Shown piece by piece: positions 1 to 5,624 of a stretch of DNA of 23,709 nt (positions are counted from its first letter, which is position 1; every line of letters starts with the position of its first letter). Below the pieces are notes generated by a model that searched no databases, was not told where the DNA came from, and saw only the letters and a list, made by a program, of their open reading frames with translations. Source of the DNA: JAIOPA01 sp964655175 (GTDB lineage: Bacteria; Eisenbacteria; RBG-16-71-46); assembly GCA_964655175.1 (NCBI GenBank), contig CAZZLY010000035.1, positions 1 to 23,709 of the forward strand. Direction: 5' to 3'. The translations under genes and the position numbers were made by a program.

Positions 1-53
1 ATCGTACCGACGTTCACGTGCGGCTTGTTACGCTCGAACTTAGCCTTCGCCAT
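1..53 (-). CDS. tuf: Elongation factor Tu, N-terminal fragment (runs off the window)
   Basis: Only the first 17 codons and two bases are in the window. They read MAKAKFERNKPHVNVGT and continue into Ile, the invariant start of bacterial EF-Tu, just before its GTP-binding G1 loop (which lies outside). EF-Tu is the cytosolic GTPase that delivers aminoacyl-tRNA to the ribosome. The ATG at 53-51 is preceded by GGGAG with about ten bases of spacing, which supports this start. The gene lies directly downstream of tRNA-Thr(GGT), as thrT-tufB does in E. coli, and probably shares a transcript with it. Whether a second tuf copy exists cannot be seen here. Confidence 0.95.
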   Translation of the reverse strand, partial: MAKAKFERNKPHVNVGT

Positions 54-126
54 CGCAGCGACTCCCTTTGTGTTCTGTTGCCGGTGGATCGCCTCACGTG
101 TCCTGCAGGAGGACACGCGAGGCAGG

Positions 127-202
127 TGGAGCCCACGACCGGAATCGAACCGGTGACCTTCTCCTTACCATGGAGATGCTCTACCGACTGAGCTACGTGG
201 GC
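127..202 (-). tRNA. tRNA-Thr (anticodon GGT)
   Basis: Full cloverleaf of 76 bases including an encoded CCA (127-129). The acceptor stem GCCCACG pairs with CGTGGGC, the D-arm has GCTC/GAGC, and the anticodon stem TCTCC/GGAGA encloses loop ATGGTAA with anticodon GGT, reading ACC/ACU. The T-arm contains TTCGATT. It corresponds to E. coli thrT, the tRNA just upstream of tufB, and lies about 70 bases before the tuf start. Confidence 0.97.
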
Positions 203-215
203 GCACACGACCGCC

Positions 216-248
216 GAACATCCCAGCGGACAGCACACTCGGATGTTC
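216..248 (-). other. Inverted repeat in the leader just 5' of tRNA-Thr(GGT)
   Basis: The 8-base arms GAACATCC (216-223 on the plus strand) and GGATGTTC (241-248) are perfect complements around a 17-base loop. A second short dyad, AGGCTCT-GA-AGAGCCT, sits at 283-298. Both lie between the candidate promoter at 382-410 and the tRNA, so they would form in the 5' leader of the tRNA-Thr/tuf transcript. They could be processing signals. Function is inferred. Confidence 0.4.
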
Positions 249-381
249 AGCGAGCGATGCGTTCGTACTGATCCGTTGCGGGAGGCTCTGAAGAGCCTGG
301 ATGCGTGCGGAAAGGACACAACAACCCGAGGGCGACCTCCGACCATGCGGAAGTCGTCTGGGGGTGGTGTGCGAACCGTGG

Positions 382-410
382 AATCTAGGGGCAGTCGCTC
401 CGGGCGTCAA
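382..410 (-). promoter_or_regulatory. Sigma-70-type promoter for tRNA-Thr(GGT)-tuf
   Basis: Read on the minus strand: -35 TTGACG (410-405), a 17-base spacer, and -10 TAGATT (387-382). Transcription should start near 375, leaving a leader of about 170 bases before the tRNA. The -35 hexamer is identical to the other two strong promoters in the window. This means the last tRNA and tuf can be transcribed independently of the upstream tRNA trio. Confidence 0.75.
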
Positions 411-423
411 CTCGGAAAAGGTG

Positions 424-445
424 AAAAAATCGTCACTTGCGACGA
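424..445 (-). terminator. Candidate intrinsic terminator after the tRNA Thr-Tyr-Gly unit
   Basis: On the minus strand TCGTC (445-441), loop GCAAGT and GACGA (434-430) form a 5-bp stem, extendable by a G-U pair, followed directly by six T (429-424). It lies immediately upstream of the promoter at 382-410, as expected if one transcription unit ends and the next begins here. The stem is short, so confidence is moderate. Confidence 0.5.
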
Positions 446-732
446 CGACGCCCGGCTCCGAGGGGGGCATGGACCACCCCGATGGCGCCCGTCGGACCCG
501 GGTGCGGGCCCCCGGTGCCGGCCGGTCGACCGGTTCGGCGGGGCGCCCCGGGGTCCCCGCCGTCCCGCCCCCCGACGTGATCGCGGCGGACCGGGCAGCC
601 GTGGGCTGCGGGTACGCAAACGACAGAAGGGGAACGAGTTAGCGGATTGACCGAGACGTCGACGGCACCCGTCGCGCCCCCGGACTCGGCACGGGGGTCG
701 GGCCGCGGGCGGGGTCGCGCGCGGCGGGAAGA
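446..732. other. Gene-free GC-rich spacer between tRNA-Gly and the terminator
   Basis: I find no RNA gene and no plausible protein here. Open frames in this stretch have composition typical of random GC-rich sequence. The only structure I noticed is a small dyad, GCAGCC-gtg-GGCTGC, near 596-610. In the E. coli tufB operon the equivalent spacer is short, so this insertion is the main difference from the conserved layout. Confidence 0.6.
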
Positions 733-808
733 TGGAGCGGGAAACGGGATTCGAACCCGCGACCCTCGGCTTGGAAGGCCGATGCTCTAGCCGCTGAGCT
801 ATTCCCGC
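733..808 (-). tRNA. tRNA-Gly (anticodon TCC)
   Basis: 76-base cloverleaf with encoded CCA (733-735). Acceptor GCGGGAA/TTCCCGC, anticodon stem TCGGC/GCCGA with loop CTTCCAA (anticodon TCC, reading GGA/GGG), T-arm GCGGG-TTCGAAT-CCCGT. Equivalent of E. coli glyT in the thrU-tyrU-glyT-thrT-tufB cluster. Confidence 0.97.
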
Positions 809-833
809 TCAAGGGGTTACCGGATCGGATGAA

Positions 834-919
834 TGGTGGATGGGGAAGGATTCGAACCTTCGTAGGCGTGAGCCGGCAGATTTACAGTCTGCTCCCTTTG
901 GCCGCTCGGGCACCCATCC
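834..919 (-). tRNA. tRNA-Tyr (anticodon GTA)
   Basis: 86-base class II tRNA with a long variable arm and encoded CCA (834-836). Acceptor GGATGGG/CCCATCC, anticodon stem GCAGA/TCTGC with loop CTGTAAA (anticodon GTA), T-loop TTCGAAT. It lies 25 bases upstream of tRNA-Gly, matching tyrU in the E. coli order. Confidence 0.97.
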
Positions 920-1022
920 ACACCATGTTCGCGCGCCAGGCGCGCCGCTGATCCGGCCGCGTCGGTCGTCGTCGGGGCGGTCGGCCGCCGACGCCCGCCC
1001 TTAGGCTCGGGCGGGACTGCTG

Positions 1023-1095
1023 AGCTGGCGAAGGGACTCGAACCCCCAACCACCTCATTACAAATGAGATGCTCTACCAATTGAGCTACGCCAGC
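1023..1095 (-). tRNA. tRNA-Thr (anticodon TGT), no encoded CCA
   Basis: 73-base cloverleaf: acceptor GCTGGCG/CGCCAGC, D-arm GCTC/GAGC, anticodon stem TCTCA/TGAGG with loop TTTGTAA (anticodon TGT), T-arm GGGGG-TTCGAGT-CCCTT with two G-U pairs. After the discriminator T the sequence continues CAG rather than CCA, so the 3' end must be added by CCA-adding enzyme, unlike the other three tRNAs here. It is the first gene of the cluster and corresponds to E. coli thrU. Confidence 0.96.
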
Positions 1096-1119
1096 AGACG
1101 ACCCTGAAATGGCCCGGGA

Positions 1120-1148
1120 AAGATAGACACCGCCCCCGCCCCCGTCAA
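1120..1148 (-). promoter_or_regulatory. Sigma-70-type promoter of the tRNA cluster
   Basis: Minus strand: -35 TTGACG (1148-1143), 17-base spacer, -10 TATCTT (1125-1120). The expected start near 1113 lies about 18 bases upstream of tRNA-Thr(TGT), giving a very short leader, as is usual for stable-RNA promoters. It lies just downstream of the cytochrome gene's stop (1181). Confidence 0.8.
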
Positions 1149-1180
1149 GACGCACCGCGCATCCGGGGCGTCCGGGGTGC

Positions 1181-1657
1181 TCAGGGCTGGGTGCCGAGCG
1201 AGCGGACGTGGGCCAGGACCGCCGCGATCTCGGCCTCGGACAGGATGCCCGCCCACTTCGGCATCGCGCCCTTGCCCTGATGGATGACCTCGAGCAGCTG
1301 CGCGTCGGTGCGGGTGCTCATGTAGGCCCGGTCGTGGAAGTTGCGCGGCTTGGGGTTGAGACCCTTGGAGGCGACGCCGTCGCCGTGGCCGTCGGCCCCG
1401 TGGCAGAGCGCGCACCTCGTGGCGAACACCTTGGCGCCCGGGTCCACGGGCGCGGCGGGCGTCGCGGGAGCGGGTGCGGCCGCATCGGTCCCGGGCGGGT
1501 TGGCGGCGGCGGGAGCCGGGGGCTCGCTCGCCGCGCCCGTGGCGCCACCGCCTCCCCCGCCGCAACCGGCGAGGACGGCGAGACCGAGGGACGCGACGAT
1601 CAGGAATAGGGCGAGCGCACGGAGCGCGCGCGGACGGGTGACACGGTGGTCGTTCAT
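1181..1657 (-). CDS. Lipoprotein monohaem cytochrome c
   Basis: A 158-residue protein. The N-terminus (residues 1-32) is a basic then hydrophobic signal ending in the lipobox LAGC, so Cys32 is probably lipidated and the protein membrane-anchored on the periplasmic side. A Gly run and an Ala/Pro-rich flexible linker (about 33-73) follow. The C-terminal domain has the haem-attachment motif CALCH (82-86) and a MPKW segment supplying the likely distal Met ligand, matching small cbb3-type class I cytochromes c. It would carry electrons between respiratory complexes. The partner is unknown because no oxidase or reductase gene is nearby and the upstream sequence is lost in the gap at 1703-1802. No Shine-Dalgarno is visible before the ATG. 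A longer frame reaching into the gap exists, but the lipobox spacing supports this start. Confidence 0.9.
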   Translation of the reverse strand: MNDHRVTRPRALRALALFLIVASLGLAVLAGCGGGGGGATGAASEPPAPAAANPPGTDAAAPAPATPAAPVDPGAKVFATRCALCHGADGHGDGVASKGLNPKPRNFHDRAYMSTRTDAQLLEVIHQGKGAMPKWAGILSEAEIAAVLAHVRSLGTQP

Positions 1658-1664
1658 GCGCGGG

Positions 1665-1693
1665 ACGCTACACCGCGCTACGGGAGCGGGCAA
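1665..1693 (-). promoter_or_regulatory. Weak candidate promoter for the cytochrome gene (possibly leaderless)
   Basis: Minus strand: TTGCCC (1693-1688), 17 bases, TAGCGT (1670-1665). Both hexamers match consensus only partly. The -10 element ends seven bases before the ATG at 1657, so a transcript from here would begin almost on the start codon. This agrees with the lack of a ribosome binding site, but the match is weak. Confidence 0.3.
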
Positions 1694-1702
1694 TGGCCCG
1701 TG

Positions 1703-1802
1703 NNNNNNNNNNNNNNNNNNNNNNNNNNNNNNNNNNNNNNNNNNNNNNNNNNNNNNNNNNNNNNNNNNNNNNNNNNNNNNNNNNNNNNNNNNNNNNNNNN
1801 NN
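1703..1802. other. Assembly gap (100 N)
   Basis: Exactly 100 undetermined bases, the usual placeholder for a gap of unknown length. It separates the cytochrome gene from the structured region at 1803-2296, so the 3' end of that region and any gene in between are missing. Confidence 0.95.
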
Positions 1803-2296
1803 GTGTGCAATTGAGAAGGCAGCCGGTGGTCGAGTTGCCTCGACTCCGACTGCCTTCTCCCGGAAGTCCTTGGAGTGACCGGGAAGAACCCCTTGGACCC
1901 CCGGCTTCGTTGACCGGGCGTATTCAGTTTTTTTGTGCGTGCTTCGAACCACTTCGATGGACTGCGCTACAGCACCGACATCGGATGATGCGGTCGGTCG
2001 TTCCCCCCAGGGTGGGTGGTGCTTCCCCCGGGACCGGACCGCCACGTGTGCGGTCCGGACTCGAGGCATGAACGGTCGGGGTACGAGCCCCTGGCGCTTG
2101 CGCGCCCTGCGCGACGTTGAAGCGTGCGTCCCTGCGGTGAACCGGTGAACCGAGGGGTTCTTCGATCCGGTGGACCGCACCGCGATGGAGGTGTCGAATC
2201 GCGATGCGGGCCGACCGGGATCCGGAGCCCCATCCCCTCACAAGGCCCCTCTCGATGCGTCACGCGCCGGAGGCCGACTCGCGTGGTGCATCCGCG
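1803..2296 (-). ncRNA. Candidate structured non-coding RNA downstream of a sigma-54 promoter (3' end lost in gap)
   Basis: I recognise no known RNA family. Open frames in this stretch are Arg/His/Ser-rich and unlike protein. On the minus strand, in order, the sequence can form: a long hairpin (2222-2164) whose 11-bp core CGCATCGCGAT/ATCGCGGTGCG needs a U-G pair that exists only on this strand; a tandem GGTTCACC repeat (2151-2136); GGCGC-GCAA-GCGCC (2106-2093); GGGG/CCCC (2091-2078); a perfect 9-bp hairpin (2058-2034); a nested stem (1975-1939); CCCGG/CCGGG (1918-1900); and a hairpin with a 10-bp outer stem (1859-1850 with 1822-1813) capped by GTCGAG-GCAA-CTCGAC. Two GNRA tetraloops and the U-G asymmetry point to an RNA transcribed leftward. 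GC-rich DNA forms chance hairpins, so this is inference. Confidence 0.45.
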
Positions 2297-2306
2297 CACG
2301 AGGTAT

Positions 2307-2322
2307 TGCAGAGGGCGTGCCA
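2307..2322 (-). promoter_or_regulatory. Sigma-54 promoter (-24/-12)
   Basis: Minus strand TGGCACG-CCCT-CTGCA. The -24 GG (2321-2320) and -12 GC (2309-2308) are separated by exactly ten bases, and the match to TGGCACG-N4-TTGCA has one mismatch in these elements. Expected start near 2296. It lies about 400 bases downstream of a sigma-54 activator gene on the same strand and has inverted repeats upstream at enhancer distance. No protein-coding gene follows before the gap. Confidence 0.7.
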
Positions 2323-2440
2323 CTTCGGTCGCTCGCGTCGCGTGGGCGACACCGAATGCGGCAATCCGTTGTCGCACACACGATTCACGGCATCGTGCCG
2401 CGGCATGTGAAGCATGCGTGAGGAATCTGGGCACGCACGC

Positions 2441-2549
2441 TGTCACCCGCTCGAGGTGACACGCGGGACCGCACGAACGCGCGTGCGTCCTTGCGCCGCA
2501 ACACGATGACGACTGTCACCCCGAGGGTGACACGTCACCGCGTGGTGAC
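2441..2549. promoter_or_regulatory. Cluster of three TGTCACC/GGTGACA inverted repeats (candidate enhancer sites)
   Basis: Three dyads share the same half-site: TGTCACC (2441-2447) with GGTGACA (2455-2461); TGTCACCC (2514-2521) with GGGTGACA (2525-2532); and GTCACC (2534-2539) with GGTGAC (2544-2549). Their centres lie about 155, 227 and 245 bases upstream of the predicted sigma-54 start, where enhancer-binding proteins usually bind. The natural candidate ligand is the Fis-type helix-turn-helix of the adjacent activator. The half-site spacing varies (7, 5 and 4 bases between TGTCACC-type halves), which is unusual for a rigid dimer site. Confidence 0.5.
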
Positions 2550-2723
2550 ACCGCGGGCGACGATGCGCGAAGGCCCGGGACACGCATGCACGGTGCGCTC
2601 GCGCACGGACCCGGGATCACGCCGTGAAGTCACGTGCTCGTGCGCCACCGATCCGCAGCACCGCACCGCGTGGACCGCACGTCCGGGCGAACCCACCGGA
2701 GCGCGCACGAGGCGCGGGCGACC

Positions 2724-5120
2724 CTAGAGCTTGAGGTCGAGCCTCTTGAGGCGGGCGTACAGCGTCTTGCGGCTCACGCCCAACAGGTCGGCCAGGCGGC
2801 TCTTGTTGCCGTGCGCCTGCCGCCACGCGGCGAGGATGGCATCGCGCTCGCTCGTGCGCCGATCGGCCTGTTCGGCACGCGGTGCGATGGGCTCGGCCAG
2901 GAGCGGCAGGATCGCGCTCGCGCCGATCGCACCCTCACCCTCGTGCAGCGCCGCGAGGCGCTTCATGAGGTTCTCGAGCTCGCGCACGTTGCCCGGCCAC
3001 GCGTAGGCGATCAGCACGTCCTCGGCCTCGCTCGACAACCGCGGACCGTCGGTCCCGCCGTAGAACGCCAGGAAGTGCTTGGCGAGCGGCACGACGTCCT
3101 CGAGCCGTTCGCGCAACGCGGGCAGCCGGATCTCGACCTCGTTGAGGCGATAGAGCAGGTCGCGCCGGAAGCGCTCCTCGGCGGCCTCGCCGCGCAGCGT
3201 GCGGTTCGTGGCCGCGAGGATGCGCACGTCGGCGCGACGCACCTGCGTCTCGCCCAGGCGCAGGTACTCGCCCGTCTCGAGGAAGCGCAGCAGCGTCACC
3301 TGCACGTCGAGCGGCAGTTCGCCAGCCTCGTCCAGGAACAGCGTGCCGCCGTTGGCGGCCTCGACCAGACCCACGCCCTCGGCGTGGGCACCGGTGAACG
3401 CGCCCTTGCGGTGCCCGAACAGCTGCGACAGCGCCAGATCGGCGCGCAGTGCGCCGCAGTTGACCGCCAGGAACGGCTTGTGCGCGCGCGGCGAACCCTC
3501 GTGGATCGTGCGCGCGACGAGTTCCTTGCCCGTGCCGGTCTCGCCGGTGACGAGCACGCTGAGTTCGGTGGCCGCCGCACGGCGCGCGAGCCGCTCGACC
3601 GTGGCCATGCGCGGCGAGCACGCCACCAGGCCCGGTGCGCGATGCCGCCGACCCGGCAGCGCCTCCGTGCGCGCGGGGCTCGCCCCCGGCGCACCCATGA
3701 GGCGCGCGAGTTCGGCTTCGGCGGTCTCGAGCAGATGCGTCGCACCCACTTCGGCGAATCCGGCGCAGGCGCGCAGGGCGTGCGTGCGCGCCGTGCGCGC
3801 GTCGTCGCCCAGTCGCGCCAGCCGCAGGTGCACGCGCGCCAACTCGTAACGGTCGCGGCACGCGGTCAGGCGCTGCACCGCCTGCTCCCAGTGCTCGCGC
3901 GCATCGAAACGCTGTCCGCGCGCCAGTGCCAGATCCCCCGCGACGCGCTGCGCGACCGCGTGCTCGAGGCGGTCGTCGGTGAAACGCGCGAGCCGCGTGG
4001 CGCGATCGAGGGCGCGGGCCGCCTCGTCGGGACGCCCGATCGCCAGCAGCGCTTCGGCGCGCCGGCGCTCGATCTCGACGACGAGGTCGCCCTCGGGCGC
4101 GGTGCGCGCCGCGAGCGCGAGCGCCTCGTGGTAGCGCGCGACGGCGGCTTCGGGGCGGCCGCGATCGAAGTCGAGCTCACCCAGGAACTCGAGCGCGAGC
4201 ACCTCCTCACGCTGGCCGCCGTGACGGCGGGCGCGCTCGAGCGCGGCGAGCAGATGCGATTCGGCCTCGGGGAACCGGCGCTGCAACCGCGCCACGTTGC
4301 CGAGCCCGATGTTGACCATGGCCAGATGGAAGTCGTCGCCGACCGCGATCCACGCCTGCTCCGCCTCGCGGTAGCACAGCGCCGCGCGATCCCACGCGCC
4401 CATCTTCTGGTGGACGATGCCCAGGTTCATGAGCGGCGGCGCCGTCTCGGGCCCGCGCGCGGTCTCGCGATAATGGTGCAGCGCGGCCTCGAGGTTGGCG
4501 ATCGCCGGCTCCCACTCGCAGAACTGCTTGTACACGAGCCCGAGCGAGTTGCGCACGCGCGCCACGCTCAGCGCGTCGCCGAGCCGGCGGAACAGCGCGA
4601 CCGCCTCCTCACCCGTCTCGCGCGCGAGCGCCAGGTCGCCCTCGCGGTAGGCCGCGAGCATGACGGCGCTCAACGCGTGCGCGCACAGCGACAGGTCACC
4701 GTGCGTCTCGGCGAGCTTGAGTGCGCGCTGCGCGTGATCCTTGGACTCGGCGATGCGGCCCAACTGGAACAGCCCGTTGGCCAACGCGAGCGTGACGCGC
4801 ACCTGCGACTCGACGAGTTCGCCCGGCAGATCGCGCAGCACCTGCCGCGCCTGCGCGACCGCTGCCGCGGGCTCACCCTTGGCGAGGCGGCAGCGGATGG
4901 CCTTGAGGTCGAGGGCGGCGCGCCGCGCGCTCGAGAGTCGGCGCGCGGCCGGCAGCGCGAGCAGACGATCGAGCGTCTCGAGGGCCGGCAGATAGCCGTC
5001 CACCTGGACGTACAGGTCCGCCAGACGCGCGAGGTCCTCGAGCAGACGATCCGGCGTGGCCGGCTCCTGCTCGATCCGTCGCTCGAGTGACGCGATCCTG
5101 TCCCGTTCGTCCTTCAGCAC
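2724..5120 (-). CDS. TPR-containing sigma-54-dependent transcriptional activator
   Basis: A 798-residue protein with a GTG start preceded by GGAG. Residues 1 to about 480 are a helical TPR array with repeated A-x-x-x-L-x-x-A-L patterns, and there is no receiver, GAF or PAS domain. An AAA+ domain follows (about 500-735): Walker A GETGTGKE (526-533), the sigma-54 contact loop GAFTGA (573-578), Walker B GGTLFLDE (591-598) and GNVREL (710-715). A Fis-type helix-turn-helix (about 755-796) ends the protein. All ATPase and sigma-54 contact motifs are intact, so it should be a working enhancer-binding protein that remodels sigma-54 polymerase. TPR arrays in other regulators bind peptides or proteins; the signal here is unknown. 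The gene follows a small exported protein by 84 bases and precedes candidate enhancer sites and a sigma-54 promoter, its most obvious target. Confidence 0.93.
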   Translation of the reverse strand: MLKDERDRIASLERRIEQEPATPDRLLEDLARLADLYVQVDGYLPALETLDRLLALPAARRLSSARRAALDLKAIRCRLAKGEPAAAVAQARQVLRDLPGELVESQVRVTLALANGLFQLGRIAESKDHAQRALKLAETHGDLSLCAHALSAVMLAAYREGDLALARETGEEAVALFRRLGDALSVARVRNSLGLVYKQFCEWEPAIANLEAALHHYRETARGPETAPPLMNLGIVHQKMGAWDRAALCYREAEQAWIAVGDDFHLAMVNIGLGNVARLQRRFPEAESHLLAALERARRHGGQREEVLALEFLGELDFDRGRPEAAVARYHEALALAARTAPEGDLVVEIERRRAEALLAIGRPDEAARALDRATRLARFTDDRLEHAVAQRVAGDLALARGQRFDAREHWEQAVQRLTACRDRYELARVHLRLARLGDDARTARTHALRACAGFAEVGATHLLETAEAELARLMGAPGASPARTEALPGRRHRAPGLVACSPRMATVERLARRAAATELSVLVTGETGTGKELVARTIHEGSPRAHKPFLAVNCGALRADLALSQLFGHRKGAFTGAHAEGVGLVEAANGGTLFLDEAGELPLDVQVTLLRFLETGEYLRLGETQVRRADVRILAATNRTLRGEAAEERFRRDLLYRLNEVEIRLPALRERLEDVVPLAKHFLAFYGGTDGPRLSSEAEDVLIAYAWPGNVRELENLMKRLAALHEGEGAIGASAILPLLAEPIAPRAEQADRRTSERDAILAAWRQAHGNKSRLADLLGVSRKTLYARLKRLDLKL

Positions 5121-5164
5121 TCGTGTTCTCCGGTCGACGACAGCGATGCTGCGGGGGGTGACGA

Positions 5165-5193
5165 CCTGCGCCGCGGCCGGGCCGCGGCGCAGG
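5165..5193 (-). terminator. Strong hairpin between the small exported protein and the activator
   Basis: Perfect 13-bp stem (arms 5165-5177 and 5181-5193) with a 3-base loop, entirely G/C-rich apart from one A-T pair. It starts 11 bases after the small gene's stop and 45 bases before the activator's GTG. No T tract follows on the minus strand, so it may be a partial terminator, an attenuator or an mRNA-stabilising structure that sets the ratio of the two products. Confidence 0.5.
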
Positions 5194-5204
5194 GACGTGT
5201 ACGA

Positions 5205-5558
5205 CTAGAACGGCAGGTGGATCCGGAACCAGACGGCAGCGGCGGTGCGCATCATGAGGACGTACCCCGCGACGGGATCGTGCGGCGAAGGCATCACGTG
5301 GCCATGGCCCCACTGCGGCCGTGCGACCGGCTGCGGGCGCGCGCCGCCCTGCGGCGTGGAGCGTCCGCTGCCCGTGGGCACGTCGGGGTCGCCCTCGTCG
5401 GGCTGCGGCGGCGTGTCGGGACCCGGCTCGCCGGGCATGGGGACACCGCCGGCGTGTGCGCTGCGCACCGGGACGAGGCTCACGGCGACCATCAGCGACA
5501 GGGCCAGCCAGAGCGCGACGATGGGCTGCTCGAGTCTGCGACGCATGTGACCTTTCAT
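5205..5558 (-). CDS. Small exported Pro-rich protein of unknown function
   Basis: A 117-residue protein with no family I recognise. Residues 1-36 form a clear Sec signal peptide: basic start, hydrophobic core LWLALSLMVAVSLV, and AHA before a likely cleavage at 36/37. The mature part (about 81 residues) is rich in Pro, Gly and Asp, then His (GHGHVMPSPHD), and ends in a more hydrophobic segment closing VWFRIHLPF. There is no lipobox and no Cys. I chose the ATG at 5558; an alternative ATG at 5546 has AAAGGT before it and would leave the signal peptide intact. It lies alone behind a dyad-rich control region and just upstream of the TPR sigma-54 activator on the same strand, which suggests a functional link. 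That link is inference. Confidence 0.7.
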   Translation of the reverse strand: MKGHMRRRLEQPIVALWLALSLMVAVSLVPVRSAHAGGVPMPGEPGPDTPPQPDEGDPDVPTGSGRSTPQGGARPQPVARPQWGHGHVMPSPHDPVAGYVLMMRTAAAVWFRIHLPF

Positions 5559-5624
5559 GGATCCCCGGTCGGTGGAATCCGCGGGTAGGCGAAACCCGGA
5601 CGCGACGGCCGCGGTGCCGCGACG

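Noticed and set aside
14..346. Minus-strand frame of 110 codons covering tRNA-Thr(GGT)
   Set aside because: Its translation reads through the tRNA (a common artefact over tRNA genes) and has no support as a protein.
1813..1880. Resemblance of the minus-strand segment ACTTCCGGGAGAAGGCA to a conserved part of 23S rRNA
   Set aside because: Flanking bases do not match 23S rRNA and the segment pairs with its own neighbour in a local hairpin.
1900..1934. Plus-strand CCCGG/CCGGG hairpin followed by seven T
   Set aside because: Nine bases separate the stem from the T run, and no plus-strand gene precedes it, so it is not a convincing terminator.
1939..1975. tRNA-like sequence on the minus strand (GTGCTGTAGCGCAG ... 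GTTCGAAGCAC)
   Set aside because: It has a D-arm-like start and a T-loop-like end, but no anticodon arm fits in 37 bases. Treated as a nested stem of the candidate RNA.
2034..2058. Perfect 9-bp hairpin considered as group II intron domain V
   Set aside because: It lacks the AGC triad, the GNRA loop and the two-base bulge of domain V, and there is no reverse transcriptase nearby.
1924..2446. Several short frames on both strands in the gene-free stretch
   Set aside because: Arg, His, Ser and Cys-rich composition, no ribosome binding sites, no domain; they overlap strong stems.
2634..5090. Long plus-strand open frame of 818 codons opposite the sigma-54 activator
   Set aside because: It is the antisense shadow of a GC-rich gene. 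The minus strand carries intact Walker, GAFTGA and helix-turn-helix motifs, while this frame is Arg/Ala/Leu-rich with no domain.
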